Positions 33,537 through 40,997 of a DNA stretch of 64,000 nucleotides are shown here, one piece after another. Numbering within the stretch: the first letter of the stretch is position 1; each line of letters opens with the position of its first letter. The notes under the pieces were generated by a model. It made no database searches. It was not told where the DNA came from and was given only the letters and a program-made list of their open reading frames with translations. Source of the stretch: Alloyangia pacifica. GTDB lineage: Bacteria > Pseudomonadota > Alphaproteobacteria > Rhodobacterales > Rhodobacteraceae. Position numbers and translations under genes: made by a program. The stretch spans positions 186,001-250,000 of the forward strand of contig NZ_FOZW01000005.1 in the NCBI RefSeq assembly GCF_900116195.1, in the 5' to 3' direction.

Positions 33537-35386
33537 CCCGCGACGACCTCGCGAACCGAGTCCAGCGCCGCGCGCCAGTCGCCGACCGCGGCCTGCCGGT
33601 GCAGGTGCAGGGCCCCGTACCAGGGATCCCGCGTACCCTCACCGCCCCAGTACCACATGCATTCCGCGCCCGCGGGCACCAGCATATGTGTGTCAGGGTG
33701 TCCGAGCGCCCCGCACATGTGGGCCGTGGTGTTGTCGATGGTCACGATCCGATCCAGCGCGGCGCATTGCGCGGCGAAGGCCGCGAGGTCCGCCATCTGG
33801 TCGACATGCGGATCGCAGTGGAACACCACGTCGGGCCGCGCCTGACGCGCCGCGGCGATCTCCGCATCCGTATCGCCGTATTGCAGGCTCACCACGAAGG
33901 CCTCAGGCGGCAGGATGCGAACCATCTCCGAAAGCTCGACCGAGCGCAGCGTGCCGATCAGCGCCCGCGCCGCCCAGGCCATGCCAAAGATCGGCCGTCC
34001 GGCGGCAAGACCCTCATAGCGCGCGCGGATCTCCGCGACGGCCCCGGCCTTTGGCGCAAGATAGCCGCCATGGCGCGCGTCCGGCGGGTGATCCGGCAGG
34101 AAGCGCACGAGGTCGCCGAGCGCCACGATCTGCTCCTTCGATACGGAGTAGCCAAGCGTGGCCAGCTCGCTTTTCGAAATGGCCGAAAGCCCCAGCGTGT
34201 TGTCCTGCAGCAGGTCCGCCTCACGCGGGTCCGCCATGAAGACCACCTCCCGATCCGCGACCTCGGGCAGAAGCCGCACCAGAGGAAGCAGCGCCAACTG
34301 ATCGCCGACCCCCTGTTCGCTCATGATGAAGATACGGCTCTGACGCCGCAGGTTCTCCGGCTCCGAGCTCTCGAGGGGCACCATGCTCCGGAATTTCTCC
34401 GGCAACCGCTGGAGATAGTTCGGCACACCTTCGGCATAGTCGCCGTGACCGAAACAGAATGCGCCGTAAGCCCGACCGATCGCGCGCGCCTCTCCGGCGG
34501 CATGCATCGCCTCGAGATAGGCGTGGCGGGCCTCGGTCAACTTGCCCAGATCGTGATAGGCGTTGGCAGCGAAGGCACGCGCCCGGCCGAAGTGCGTCGG
34601 ATTGTCGAAGTCGTGGCTTTCGACCAGCGAGATCACCTCGTCGTGTTTCGATTGGAACCGCAGCGCACCGATCAGCGTCATCATCGCGTCGTCGCGGTCC
34701 TGCAAATCCCCTGCCAGAAGCTCGCGGGCCCGGGCCTCTGCTTCCGCCATCTCGCCTCGCTGGAAGCAGGCATTCGCGCCGCAGAGCTTGCCCAGCTCGG
34801 TGTCAGGCCCTTGTGCGAAGGCGCGTTCGAGCCAGACCGCGGCGGTCTTGTGGTCCTCGTATTCCGCCAGCTTCAGGCCGAACTGGCGGTTGAGTTCGAC
34901 GTTCTTGACCTTGCTCACGAACGGCTCGAGGAACTTGGCCGCCGCCGGGACCTTCTCGTAGAGGTCCATCAGCGACAGGTAGAGCAACATCAGCTCGACT
35001 TCGGTATTGCCCGCCTTGAACGCCTCTTCCATCTTGGCCACTGCCTCGGCCGGCTCGGCGCAGAGGAAATGCGCCTTGGCGAGGCCGGTGATCACCTCGA
35101 CGGAACCGGGCGCGTTTTCCGCCGCCTTGCCGAAGAACGCCTTGGCCGTCTGCCCCTCGCGCCGGTTCAGCGCCGCGAGGCCGAGCACGATCCAGGCATG
35201 CGGATTCTCGGGCGCCGACTTCGTGAGCGGCAGCACGTGCTGGCAGGCCTCGGCGAGGTTGCCCGCCTTCAGGCACTGGTAGGCTTGGAACAGAGCCACC
35301 GCCGCATCGCCGCCGATCCCGTAGAGCTTCGCACCCTTGGCAGAGAGGGCCCGCTTTTCCTTGCGCGTGAGGGCGTGGACGTTCAT
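33533..35386 (-). CDS. TPR protein with C-terminal glycosyltransferase-like domain
   Basis: A 617-residue cytoplasmic protein. Residues 1 to about 330 are tetratricopeptide-like repeats (ALFQAYQCLKAGNLAEACQHV..., AWIVLGLAALNRREGQTAKAFFGKAAENAP). The C-terminal part has glycosyltransferase GT-B/GT9-like features: IFIMSEQGVGDQLALLPLVRLLPEV, and IVTIDNTTAHMCGALGHPDTHMLVP followed by WYW and a closing segment. TPR plus such a domain is seen in protein O-glycosyltransferases and flagellin-modifying enzymes. ATG 35386 has a perfect GGAGG site; the longer frame is rejected. It is the third gene of a three-gene operon with ATGA joints. Flagellin as substrate is inferred from location. Confidence 0.75.
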   Translation of the reverse strand: MNVHALTRKEKRALSAKGAKLYGIGGDAAVALFQAYQCLKAGNLAEACQHVLPLTKSAPENPHAWIVLGLAALNRREGQTAKAFFGKAAENAPGSVEVITGLAKAHFLCAEPAEAVAKMEEAFKAGNTEVELMLLYLSLMDLYEKVPAAAKFLEPFVSKVKNVELNRQFGLKLAEYEDHKTAAVWLERAFAQGPDTELGKLCGANACFQRGEMAEAEARARELLAGDLQDRDDAMMTLIGALRFQSKHDEVISLVESHDFDNPTHFGRARAFAANAYHDLGKLTEARHAYLEAMHAAGEARAIGRAYGAFCFGHGDYAEGVPNYLQRLPEKFRSMVPLESSEPENLRRQSRIFIMSEQGVGDQLALLPLVRLLPEVADREVVFMADPREADLLQDNTLGLSAISKSELATLGYSVSKEQIVALGDLVRFLPDHPPDARHGGYLAPKAGAVAEIRARYEGLAAGRPIFGMAWAARALIGTLRSVELSEMVRILPPEAFVVSLQYGDTDAEIAAARQARPDVVFHCDPHVDQMADLAAFAAQCAALDRIVTIDNTTAHMCGALGHPDTHMLVPAGAECMWYWGGEGTRDPWYGALHLHRQAAVGDWRAALDSVREVVAG

Positions 35387-36717
35387 GGGGCCTCCTTCGG
35401 CACAGCAAAATAGTCGGTGACCCCAGCGCCGAACACGCTGTCGATCACACGGTAGTTCGCCCCGCGGCACCACCCCTGCAGGAAGCGCATCGCGTTGGCG
35501 GGGGTCACCTTGACCCAAAGGACGGGCCGGGCGCGGGCAATCACGGACGCCGCCCCTTCGAGCGTTTCGATCTCCGTCCCGACTGTATCAATCCTGAGGG
35601 CATCCACCGGCGCATCCCCCAGCACGGAGTCCAGTGAGCCGCGCCCCCCTTCGCCAGAGCGGGCCGGACCGGCGAAAAGCCCGGTGCCGAAGACCGCGGT
35701 CTCGAGCGCGGGGACTGCGGCCTGCGCGACAAGGCTCCGGCACTGGACTGTCTCCGCAAGACCGTTCACCGTGAGATTCTCGCCAAGGAGGTCAGATGTA
35801 GCCTGGTCGGTTTCGACAGCGATGAGCCGCTTCGGTTGGAGGTTCCGGGCGCACCACACCAGGTGATTTCCGCCGCCCGGTCCGACGTCGACAATGCTGG
35901 GCGCAGTCGTGCCGAGAAGCGCTTTCAGCTTCCCCAGCGCTTCCTGTTCGAAGAATTCTCCTCGAAGGTGCGCCGCCTGGCTCGGATCCGCCGGGTTCGT
36001 CAAGCGCATCCGGGCCGGCTCCGCCACACTGTCACCCCCGACCTCGACGAAGACCCGCGCATCAGACAGTTGCTCGACCCACTGGCCAGAGACGCTGACA
36101 TTCCAATCCTGTCCCGTCGCCGAGCGTGGGCCCGTCGAATGCAGTCCGCGCTGATTGAGGAAGAATATCTCGGGGCGCTTGGCGCAGCGCGCCGTGTTCC
36201 AGAGCTGACAGTAGAGCTTGTAGTCCTCGCCCGTGTTCATGCCGACATCGAAGCCGATGCGCGCGACGACCTGCGTGCGGTAAAAACCGCCGATCTGTAC
36301 ACCGTTGAACGGCGCGACAGACAGAAATTCCTCGCGCGAGTCGATCGTTGCGGCCTGCCCTTCGCGGAGTTCCGGCTCACCGCCACGGTCGAGCGTACAG
36401 ATGAGCCCCCAGACCGCATCCAATTCCGGCTCGGCCGCGATCACCCGTCCGAAGGCCTCAAAGGCGTTGGGCGTGATCTTGTCGTCGGCATCGAGGAAGA
36501 AGACCCAGTCGACCCCCTCGTCCAGCGCCCGCTGCAAGGCCTCGTTGCGCCGCGCGGAGCGCCCGTGGCGCCCCACGGTGTCGTCCATCACGTAGTGGAG
36601 GATCTCGCTGAACGGCCCCGTGTCGTAGGCCCGGGCCTGCTCGACCGACGGCCCGCCGACCTGTGCGAATAGCTCAGCGTGTCCCGGTCCGACCGGCGTG
36701 ATCACCGCGCATTTCAA
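35383..36717 (-). CDS. Glycosyltransferase family 2-like / FkbM-type methyltransferase fusion
   Basis: A 444-residue two-domain protein. Residues 1 to about 210 are a GT-A-type domain with DADD (76-79) as the metal-binding DxD and a GEDYKLYCQLW motif. Residues about 250-444 are a methyltransferase of FkbM style: IVDVGPGGGNHLVW (275-288) for SAM binding, then RLIAVETDQATSDLLGENLTVNGL and a closing LRIDTVGTEIETLEGA segment where FkbM proteins have LKIDxEGxE. It probably makes or decorates a methylated sugar on a protein or glycan. It overlaps both neighbours by ATGA. In a flagellar cluster the likely target is flagellin or another surface flagellar protein. Confidence 0.75.
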   Translation of the reverse strand: MKCAVITPVGPGHAELFAQVGGPSVEQARAYDTGPFSEILHYVMDDTVGRHGRSARRNEALQRALDEGVDWVFFLDADDKITPNAFEAFGRVIAAEPELDAVWGLICTLDRGGEPELREGQAATIDSREEFLSVAPFNGVQIGGFYRTQVVARIGFDVGMNTGEDYKLYCQLWNTARCAKRPEIFFLNQRGLHSTGPRSATGQDWNVSVSGQWVEQLSDARVFVEVGGDSVAEPARMRLTNPADPSQAAHLRGEFFEQEALGKLKALLGTTAPSIVDVGPGGGNHLVWCARNLQPKRLIAVETDQATSDLLGENLTVNGLAETVQCRSLVAQAAVPALETAVFGTGLFAGPARSGEGGRGSLDSVLGDAPVDALRIDTVGTEIETLEGAASVIARARPVLWVKVTPANAMRFLQGWCRGANYRVIDSVFGAGVTDYFAVPKEAP

Positions 36718-37790
36718 CGCCCCGCCTCCGGCGTCGCGTCAAAGGCCAGCTCCAGCACCGGCACATCGAAGCTCGCCGGCATCTCGACCGCGCGCATCAT
36801 CGTGCCGGTCATCAGCCCGGCCCCGGTGAGCACCGCCAGCGCCACGCGCACCGGCGAGAACAGGCGGCGCGACCGGCGCGGCTTGGCCAGCACTTCGGGC
36901 TGCGGCGTGACCTCCGGGACCACGGGACCAGCTGCCACCAGAACGGCCCCCGGCGCCACGAAGACGCCGTGATCGGTGACCGTCACCTCTGCCGCGCGCG
37001 GCGAAGCTGCAAAGCGCTGGCGCAGCCCCGCCGGGAAACGCGCCTCGGGAATGTCGATGACCAGCGGCGCGCCGGGCACCCAGCCCTGCACCGCCTTGCG
37101 CGGCAGCACGAAGCGCGAGAAGTCATCCCGGAATCCCACCTCGTCGGCCAGCACCGCGCGGGTCTGGATGGTGACCAGATCCGGGCTCAGCGTCACCCGC
37201 ACGCCGCGATGCCCGATGCTGACTTCTGCCTCGACAAACAGGCACTCACTGCCCGACAGGGTCTCGGCCGAGGCATAGCCCTCGGGCATGGCGCGCCCCT
37301 TTGCCTTGCGGCGTGTCGGGCCCTTCGGCGCGAGCTCCGACAGGTGAAGCCGGGGCCGCCAGCGGAAGGGCTCCGGCGCCCGCAGCGCGGCGCTCACCTT
37401 CGCCGAGACCGCCGCTGCGGCGGGACGCGGAGCCGGGCGCGACTTGCGTTCCAGCTCGAAGCGGTAGTTGATCAGGTAGTCCTCGGCCATCTCGGCAAGA
37501 TCATCTTCACCCGCCACCAGCTTCAGCAGCTTTTGCTCGTCCGAGAACAGCACCCGCCGGGTCGGATAACCCTCGATCGGGGGCACCACGGCAAAGTCTC
37601 CCTTGGCGCAATCGAGCACGGCGGCCACCTTGCGCAGGACAGCACGCCCTTCGTCCACGTGATGCAGCAGCATCTCGCAAGTGCCGCCCTCGTCGAGGCA
37701 CAGCGCGAGCGCCACTTCCTCCGGCCAGTCGGCAAACACCGTCTGAAGCTCTCCGGCCTCGAAGAAATAAGCGAGTTTTTCGGCATTCAT
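36714..37790 (-). CDS. Uncharacterised protein with C-terminal membrane anchor, first gene of the glycosylation operon
   Basis: About 358 residues. The N-terminal third (MNAEKLAYFFEAGELQTVFADWPEEVALALCLDEGGTCEMLLHHVDEGRAVLRKVAAVL) looks globular and acidic. A proline/alanine linker and a beta-rich region follow, then a single C-terminal transmembrane helix near residues 312-333 (SPVRVALAVLTGAGLMTGTMM). I do not recognise the family. ATG 37790 is preferred over ATG 37823, which lies in promoter-like DNA. It overlaps the glycosyltransferase/methyltransferase gene (ATGA, 36714-36717) and diverges from motA. It might tether the modifying enzymes at the membrane near the export apparatus; that is speculation. 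Confidence 0.6.
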   Translation of the reverse strand: MNAEKLAYFFEAGELQTVFADWPEEVALALCLDEGGTCEMLLHHVDEGRAVLRKVAAVLDCAKGDFAVVPPIEGYPTRRVLFSDEQKLLKLVAGEDDLAEMAEDYLINYRFELERKSRPAPRPAAAAVSAKVSAALRAPEPFRWRPRLHLSELAPKGPTRRKAKGRAMPEGYASAETLSGSECLFVEAEVSIGHRGVRVTLSPDLVTIQTRAVLADEVGFRDDFSRFVLPRKAVQGWVPGAPLVIDIPEARFPAGLRQRFAASPRAAEVTVTDHGVFVAPGAVLVAAGPVVPEVTPQPEVLAKPRRSRRLFSPVRVALAVLTGAGLMTGTMMRAVEMPASFDVPVLELAFDATPEAGR

Positions 37791-37925
37791 GATCAGCTGC
37801 CCCGAACAGTTCTTCGACTTCACCTATCTATTCTTGTTTATACTTGAACGAAAGTCAAATTTACTTATGCTTACCTTGAAAACCGGCGTATCCCGGCCTC
37901 AAGATCCAAGCAGAGAAATCTATCC
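37791..37925. promoter_or_regulatory. Divergent promoter gap: glycosylation operon / motA
   Basis: A 135-base AT-rich gap with TTCTTG at 37831-37836, CTTG at 37843 (TTCTTG-N5-ACTTG, 10-base repeat) and CTTG at 37875, 32 bases further. The same 10/32 spacing appears upstream of flgE. The repeat lies between the two divergent starts and could control both motA and the glycosylation operon. Function is inferred. Confidence 0.45.
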
Positions 37926-38792
37926 ATGACGCTGATCCTCGGACTCGCCCTTGTCTTCGGCCTCGTCTTCGGAGGGTTCATCCTGTCCGGCGGCAAGATG
38001 GACATCGTTCTCCACGCCCTTCCCTTCGAGGGCATGATGATCGGCGGAGCGGCCATCGGGGCCTTCGTCATCGCCAACAGCTTCTCGGTGATCAAGAGCT
38101 CCGGCAAGGGCGTGGTGAAGGTGATCAAGGGACCGCGCTGGAAGTCCAAGGACTATGCGGACCTGCTCAACCTGATGTTCGAGCTCTCGCGCATCTACAA
38201 GTCCCGCGGCATCCTCGCGCTCGACAGCCACGTCGAATCGCCGAAAGAGAGCGATATCTTCGCACGCTACCCTCGGATTGCTGCGGACCACTTCGCCATC
38301 GACCTGATCCGCGACAGCTTCCGCATGCTGTCCATGCAGTTCGACGACAAGTACCAGACCGAGGACGTCATCAACCGCAAGATCAAGAAGCACCACCACG
38401 AGGCCATGGCCTCGGCCCATGCGATCCAGACCATGGCGGACGGGCTTCCGGCGATCGGTATCGTCGCGGCGGTTCTGGGCGTGATCAAGACCATGTCCTC
38501 GATCGACCAGCCGCCCGAGATCCTCGGCGGGATGATCGGCGGCGCGCTTGTCGGCACCTTCCTCGGCGTGTTCCTGGCCTATTGCATGGTGCAGCCGATC
38601 TCGGGCCGCCTGAGCCAGATCGAGGAAGAGGACGCGGCCTTCTACCACATCATCCGAGACATCTTCGTCGCCATGGTGTCGGACCATCCGCCGAGCATCT
38701 GCGTCGAGATCGGCCGCGGCAACATCCCCACACGGATGCAGCCCGACTTCTACGAGGTCGAGGCCGCGCAGAAGGAACTGCCCGCGGCATGA
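37926..38792 (+). CDS. motA: Flagellar stator protein MotA
   Basis: A 288-residue inner-membrane protein with four membrane helices. Two are at the N-terminus (TLILGLALVFGLVFGGFIL and FEGMMIGGAAIGAFVIANS) and two at the C-terminus (LPAIGIVAAVLGVIKTM and GGALVGTFLGVFLAYCMVQP). The large cytoplasmic loop carries the rotor-contact charges in YKSRGILALDSHVESPKES, corresponding to Arg90 and Glu98 of E. coli. The helix-3 proline is present. It pairs with MotB (30856-31863) to form the proton channel. It is followed by two small genes with overlapping starts. Confidence 0.95.
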   Translation: MTLILGLALVFGLVFGGFILSGGKMDIVLHALPFEGMMIGGAAIGAFVIANSFSVIKSSGKGVVKVIKGPRWKSKDYADLLNLMFELSRIYKSRGILALDSHVESPKESDIFARYPRIAADHFAIDLIRDSFRMLSMQFDDKYQTEDVINRKIKKHHHEAMASAHAIQTMADGLPAIGIVAAVLGVIKTMSSIDQPPEILGGMIGGALVGTFLGVFLAYCMVQPISGRLSQIEEEDAAFYHIIRDIFVAMVSDHPPSICVEIGRGNIPTRMQPDFYEVEAAQKELPAA

Positions 38793-39058
38793 CCCGGCTC
38801 GGCACGCTCCCGCTGCTGCTGCTCACCGGCATGGCCTCGGCCGCGAGCGCGCCGACCCCCGAGGAGGATCTCGCGACCCTCGGCTATATCTCGGCGGCGC
38901 GGCCCGGCGAGTTCCATGCGGTGCCGCCCTCGGGGAACGGCTTTCCAGAAGATATCCTCGCCAACATGCGCATAAAGCTCGGTGGCGAGCGCCCCTTGCC
39001 CCAGACGCAGCAGACGCCACAGACCAGCGCCCCCGAGGCTCCGGCCAATGGCCACTGA
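38789..39058 (+). CDS. Small secreted protein downstream of motA
   Basis: An 89-residue protein starting in the motA stop (ATGA). It has a signal peptide (LGTLPLLLLTGMASAASA) and a short mature part with a proline/glutamine-rich tail (LPQTQQTPQTSAPEAP), so it is probably periplasmic. I do not recognise it. The overlap with motA and the 11-base overlap with the following coiled-coil gene show that it belongs to the motA operon. A stator or periplasmic accessory role is possible but unsupported by any motif. Confidence 0.55.
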   Translation: MTRLGTLPLLLLTGMASAASAPTPEEDLATLGYISAARPGEFHAVPPSGNGFPEDILANMRIKLGGERPLPQTQQTPQTSAPEAPANGH

Positions 39059-39476
39059 GGCCAGCCGCCGCCGGCTCCGCGCGCTCGAGGTCATGGAGCG
39101 CCTGAAATCGCTCGAGACCGAGAGACAGGCCGCCGAAACTGGTGCCCTCCGGGCGCGCATGGACAAGCTTGAAGGTGACAAGACCGCCCTGCTCGACCGC
39201 CTTTCCGGCGAGTCTCGCATCGACGGGCTCGAGGGCGCGCCCTATCTCGGCCGTTTCATCCGCTCGATCCGCGCCGAGGTCGACCGCATCACCAACGACG
39301 CCGCCAAGCTGGCGCCCGAGCTGGCCCGCTCGGAGGAAAAGCTTCGGGCCGCGCTGGCCGAGCAGAAGACTTACGAGATTCTCCGCCTCAAGCGCCTCGC
39401 CGAAGAGCGCGAGGCGCGGGCCAAGCGCGAGGCCGAGGCGCAGGATGAGCTGTCGCTGGTGCGCTGGAACCGCTGA
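39048..39476 (+). CDS. fliJ: FliJ-like coiled-coil flagellar protein
   Basis: A 142-residue, highly charged, almost wholly alpha-helical protein (RRLRALEVMERLKSLETERQAAETGALRARMDKLEGDK ... ARSEEKLRAALAEQKTYEILRLKRLAEEREARAKREAEAQDEL) with the two-helix antiparallel coiled coil and length of FliJ. FliJ links the FliI ATPase ring to FlhA and recycles chaperones; neither partner is encoded here. It is the last flagellar gene in the window. FliJ proteins diverge rapidly, so the call rests on shape and position. Confidence 0.6.
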   Translation: MATEASRRRLRALEVMERLKSLETERQAAETGALRARMDKLEGDKTALLDRLSGESRIDGLEGAPYLGRFIRSIRAEVDRITNDAAKLAPELARSEEKLRAALAEQKTYEILRLKRLAEEREARAKREAEAQDELSLVRWNR

Positions 39477-39592
39477 GACCCGCGCGCAGCATCCCTGCCG
39501 CGGCGCGGGGCTGGACAAGACCGCCCAGCATCGGACAAATCGGTCCGTAGATCAGAGCCTCGGACGTTCGGCCCCTGCCGACAGGAATGCCC

Positions 39593-40702
39593 ATGGACCA
39601 ACATGACATCACGGTGATCGGCGGCGGCCTCGTCGGCAGCGCGGTGGCGCTCGGGCTTGCGGAAACCGGGCTCCGCGTGCTGGTTCTCGATGGCGAGGAC
39701 CTGTCGCGCCGCGCGTCGCGAGCCAACTTCGGGCTGGTCTGGGTCTCGGGCAAGGGGCTCGGCACCCCCGACTACGCGCGCTGGTCCTTCGAAGCCGCGC
39801 GGATCTGGCCCGGCTTCGCGCGAGATCTCGAAGCGCGCTCGGGCGTGTCGCTCTCGCTCGACCAACCCGGCGGCTACAGCTTCGGCCTGTCCATCGGGGA
39901 GCTCGACGGGATCATCGCCGAGATGACCCACATCACAGAGGAAACCGACGGCGAGGGCGCACCCTGGCGCATGGTGTCACGTGCAGAACTCGTGCGCGAG
40001 ATCCCCGGAATCGGCCCCGACGTGGCGGGCGCGGTCCACGGCTCCGCGGACGGCCACCTCAACGCGTTGCGCCTGTTTCATGCCCTGCACCGAGCTGGGG
40101 CCGCCGCGGGTGTCACCTACCGCGCGCATCACGCCGTCACCCAGATCGAGCCCAGTTCCGCCGGTTTTCGCCTGCGCGGCGACTGGGGCCAGATCACCAC
40201 GCCCCGCGTCGTGCTGGCCGCCGGCACCGAAACCGAGCGCCTCGCCCCGATGGTCGGCCTTGCCGCGCCGCTGAAGCGCAGCCGCGGGCAGATCGTGGTG
40301 ACCGAGCGCGTCTCGGGCCGCCTGCCGTTTCTCAGCGCCATCATTCGCCAGACCGACGAGGGCAGCGTGATGATCGGCGACAGCGACGAGGGCGACACCG
40401 ACGCGCTGGCCGGCAACCCCGAGATCGCCGCCCTGCTGGCAGCCCGGGCGATCCGCGTCTATCCCCCGCTCGCCCGGCTCAACATGGTGCGCAGCTGGAC
40501 CGGTTTCCGCGTCAAGCCGCGTGACGGCATTCCGATCTACGGTCAGTCCCGCAGCTGCCCCGGCGCCTACGTCGTGCTCTGCCACAGTGGCGTGACCCTC
40601 GCGGCCCTGCATGCGCGGCGCATCGCCCCGCAGATCGCCGAGGGCGCGGCGCAAATCGGCCCGGCGGCCTTTTCCTCCGAGAGGTTCCATGTTCCGGCGT
40701 GA
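39593..40702 (+). CDS. FAD-dependent amino-acid/opine oxidoreductase, DAO-type subunit (HcnC-like)
   Basis: A 369-residue flavoprotein with the N-terminal dinucleotide fold DITVIGGGLVGSAVALGLAETGLRVLVLD and a C-terminal DAO signature (VRSWTGFRVKPRDGIPIYGQ... YVVLCHSGVTLAALHARRIAPQIAEG). It forms a set with the next two genes, a small [2Fe-2S] subunit and an FAD/BFD-like subunit. That set has the composition of HcnABC hydrogen cyanide synthases and of opine or D-amino-acid dehydrogenases. The start is ATG 39593, six bases after AGGA; ATG 39587 is too close to that site. Its stop overlaps the start of the ferredoxin-like gene. Confidence 0.85.
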   Translation: MDQHDITVIGGGLVGSAVALGLAETGLRVLVLDGEDLSRRASRANFGLVWVSGKGLGTPDYARWSFEAARIWPGFARDLEARSGVSLSLDQPGGYSFGLSIGELDGIIAEMTHITEETDGEGAPWRMVSRAELVREIPGIGPDVAGAVHGSADGHLNALRLFHALHRAGAAAGVTYRAHHAVTQIEPSSAGFRLRGDWGQITTPRVVLAAGTETERLAPMVGLAAPLKRSRGQIVVTERVSGRLPFLSAIIRQTDEGSVMIGDSDEGDTDALAGNPEIAALLAARAIRVYPPLARLNMVRSWTGFRVKPRDGIPIYGQSRSCPGAYVVLCHSGVTLAALHARRIAPQIAEGAAQIGPAAFSSERFHVPA

Positions 40703-40997
40703 TCCCATTCCCCCCGGCGAGGCGGTCGAGATCCTGCTCGACGGCCAGCCGATCTCCGCACGCCGGGGCGACAGTGTCGCCGGCGCCTTGCTGGCCGGGG
40801 GTGTCACGCGCTTCCGAGACAGCGTGGTGAGCGGCGCACCACGAGCGCCTTACTGCCTGATGGGCACTTGTTTCGAATGCCTCATGACCATCGACGGCGT
40901 GGCCAACCGTCAGGCCTGCCTTGTCACCGTCGAACCGGGCATGCGCATCACCCGGCAATCCGGCGCGCCGAGCCTTCTTCCCGAGGCCGAGACATGA
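40689..40997 (+). CDS. [2Fe-2S] subunit of the oxidoreductase complex (HcnA-like)
   Basis: A 102-residue ferredoxin-like protein with the cluster ligands C-x4-C-x2-C and a fourth Cys: YCLMGTCFECLMTIDGVANRQACL. This is the Fer2_4 pattern of small subunits in multimeric opine/proline/HCN-type dehydrogenases. It overlaps the DAO subunit by 14 bases and the next gene by ATGA, so the three proteins are probably made in fixed ratio. It would pass electrons between the two flavin subunits or to the respiratory chain. Confidence 0.88.
   Translation: MFRRDPIPPGEAVEILLDGQPISARRGDSVAGALLAGGVTRFRDSVVSGAPRAPYCLMGTCFECLMTIDGVANRQACLVTVEPGMRITRQSGAPSLLPEAET

Noticed and set aside
36714-37823. A longer start (37823) for the membrane-anchored unknown protein
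   Set aside because: The extra residues are encoded in AT-rich promoter-like DNA; ATG 37790 is the better start.
39477-39592. A mobile-element junction between the flagellar and dehydrogenase blocks
   Set aside because: No inverted terminal repeats, target duplications, integrase or tRNA were seen; composition does not change.
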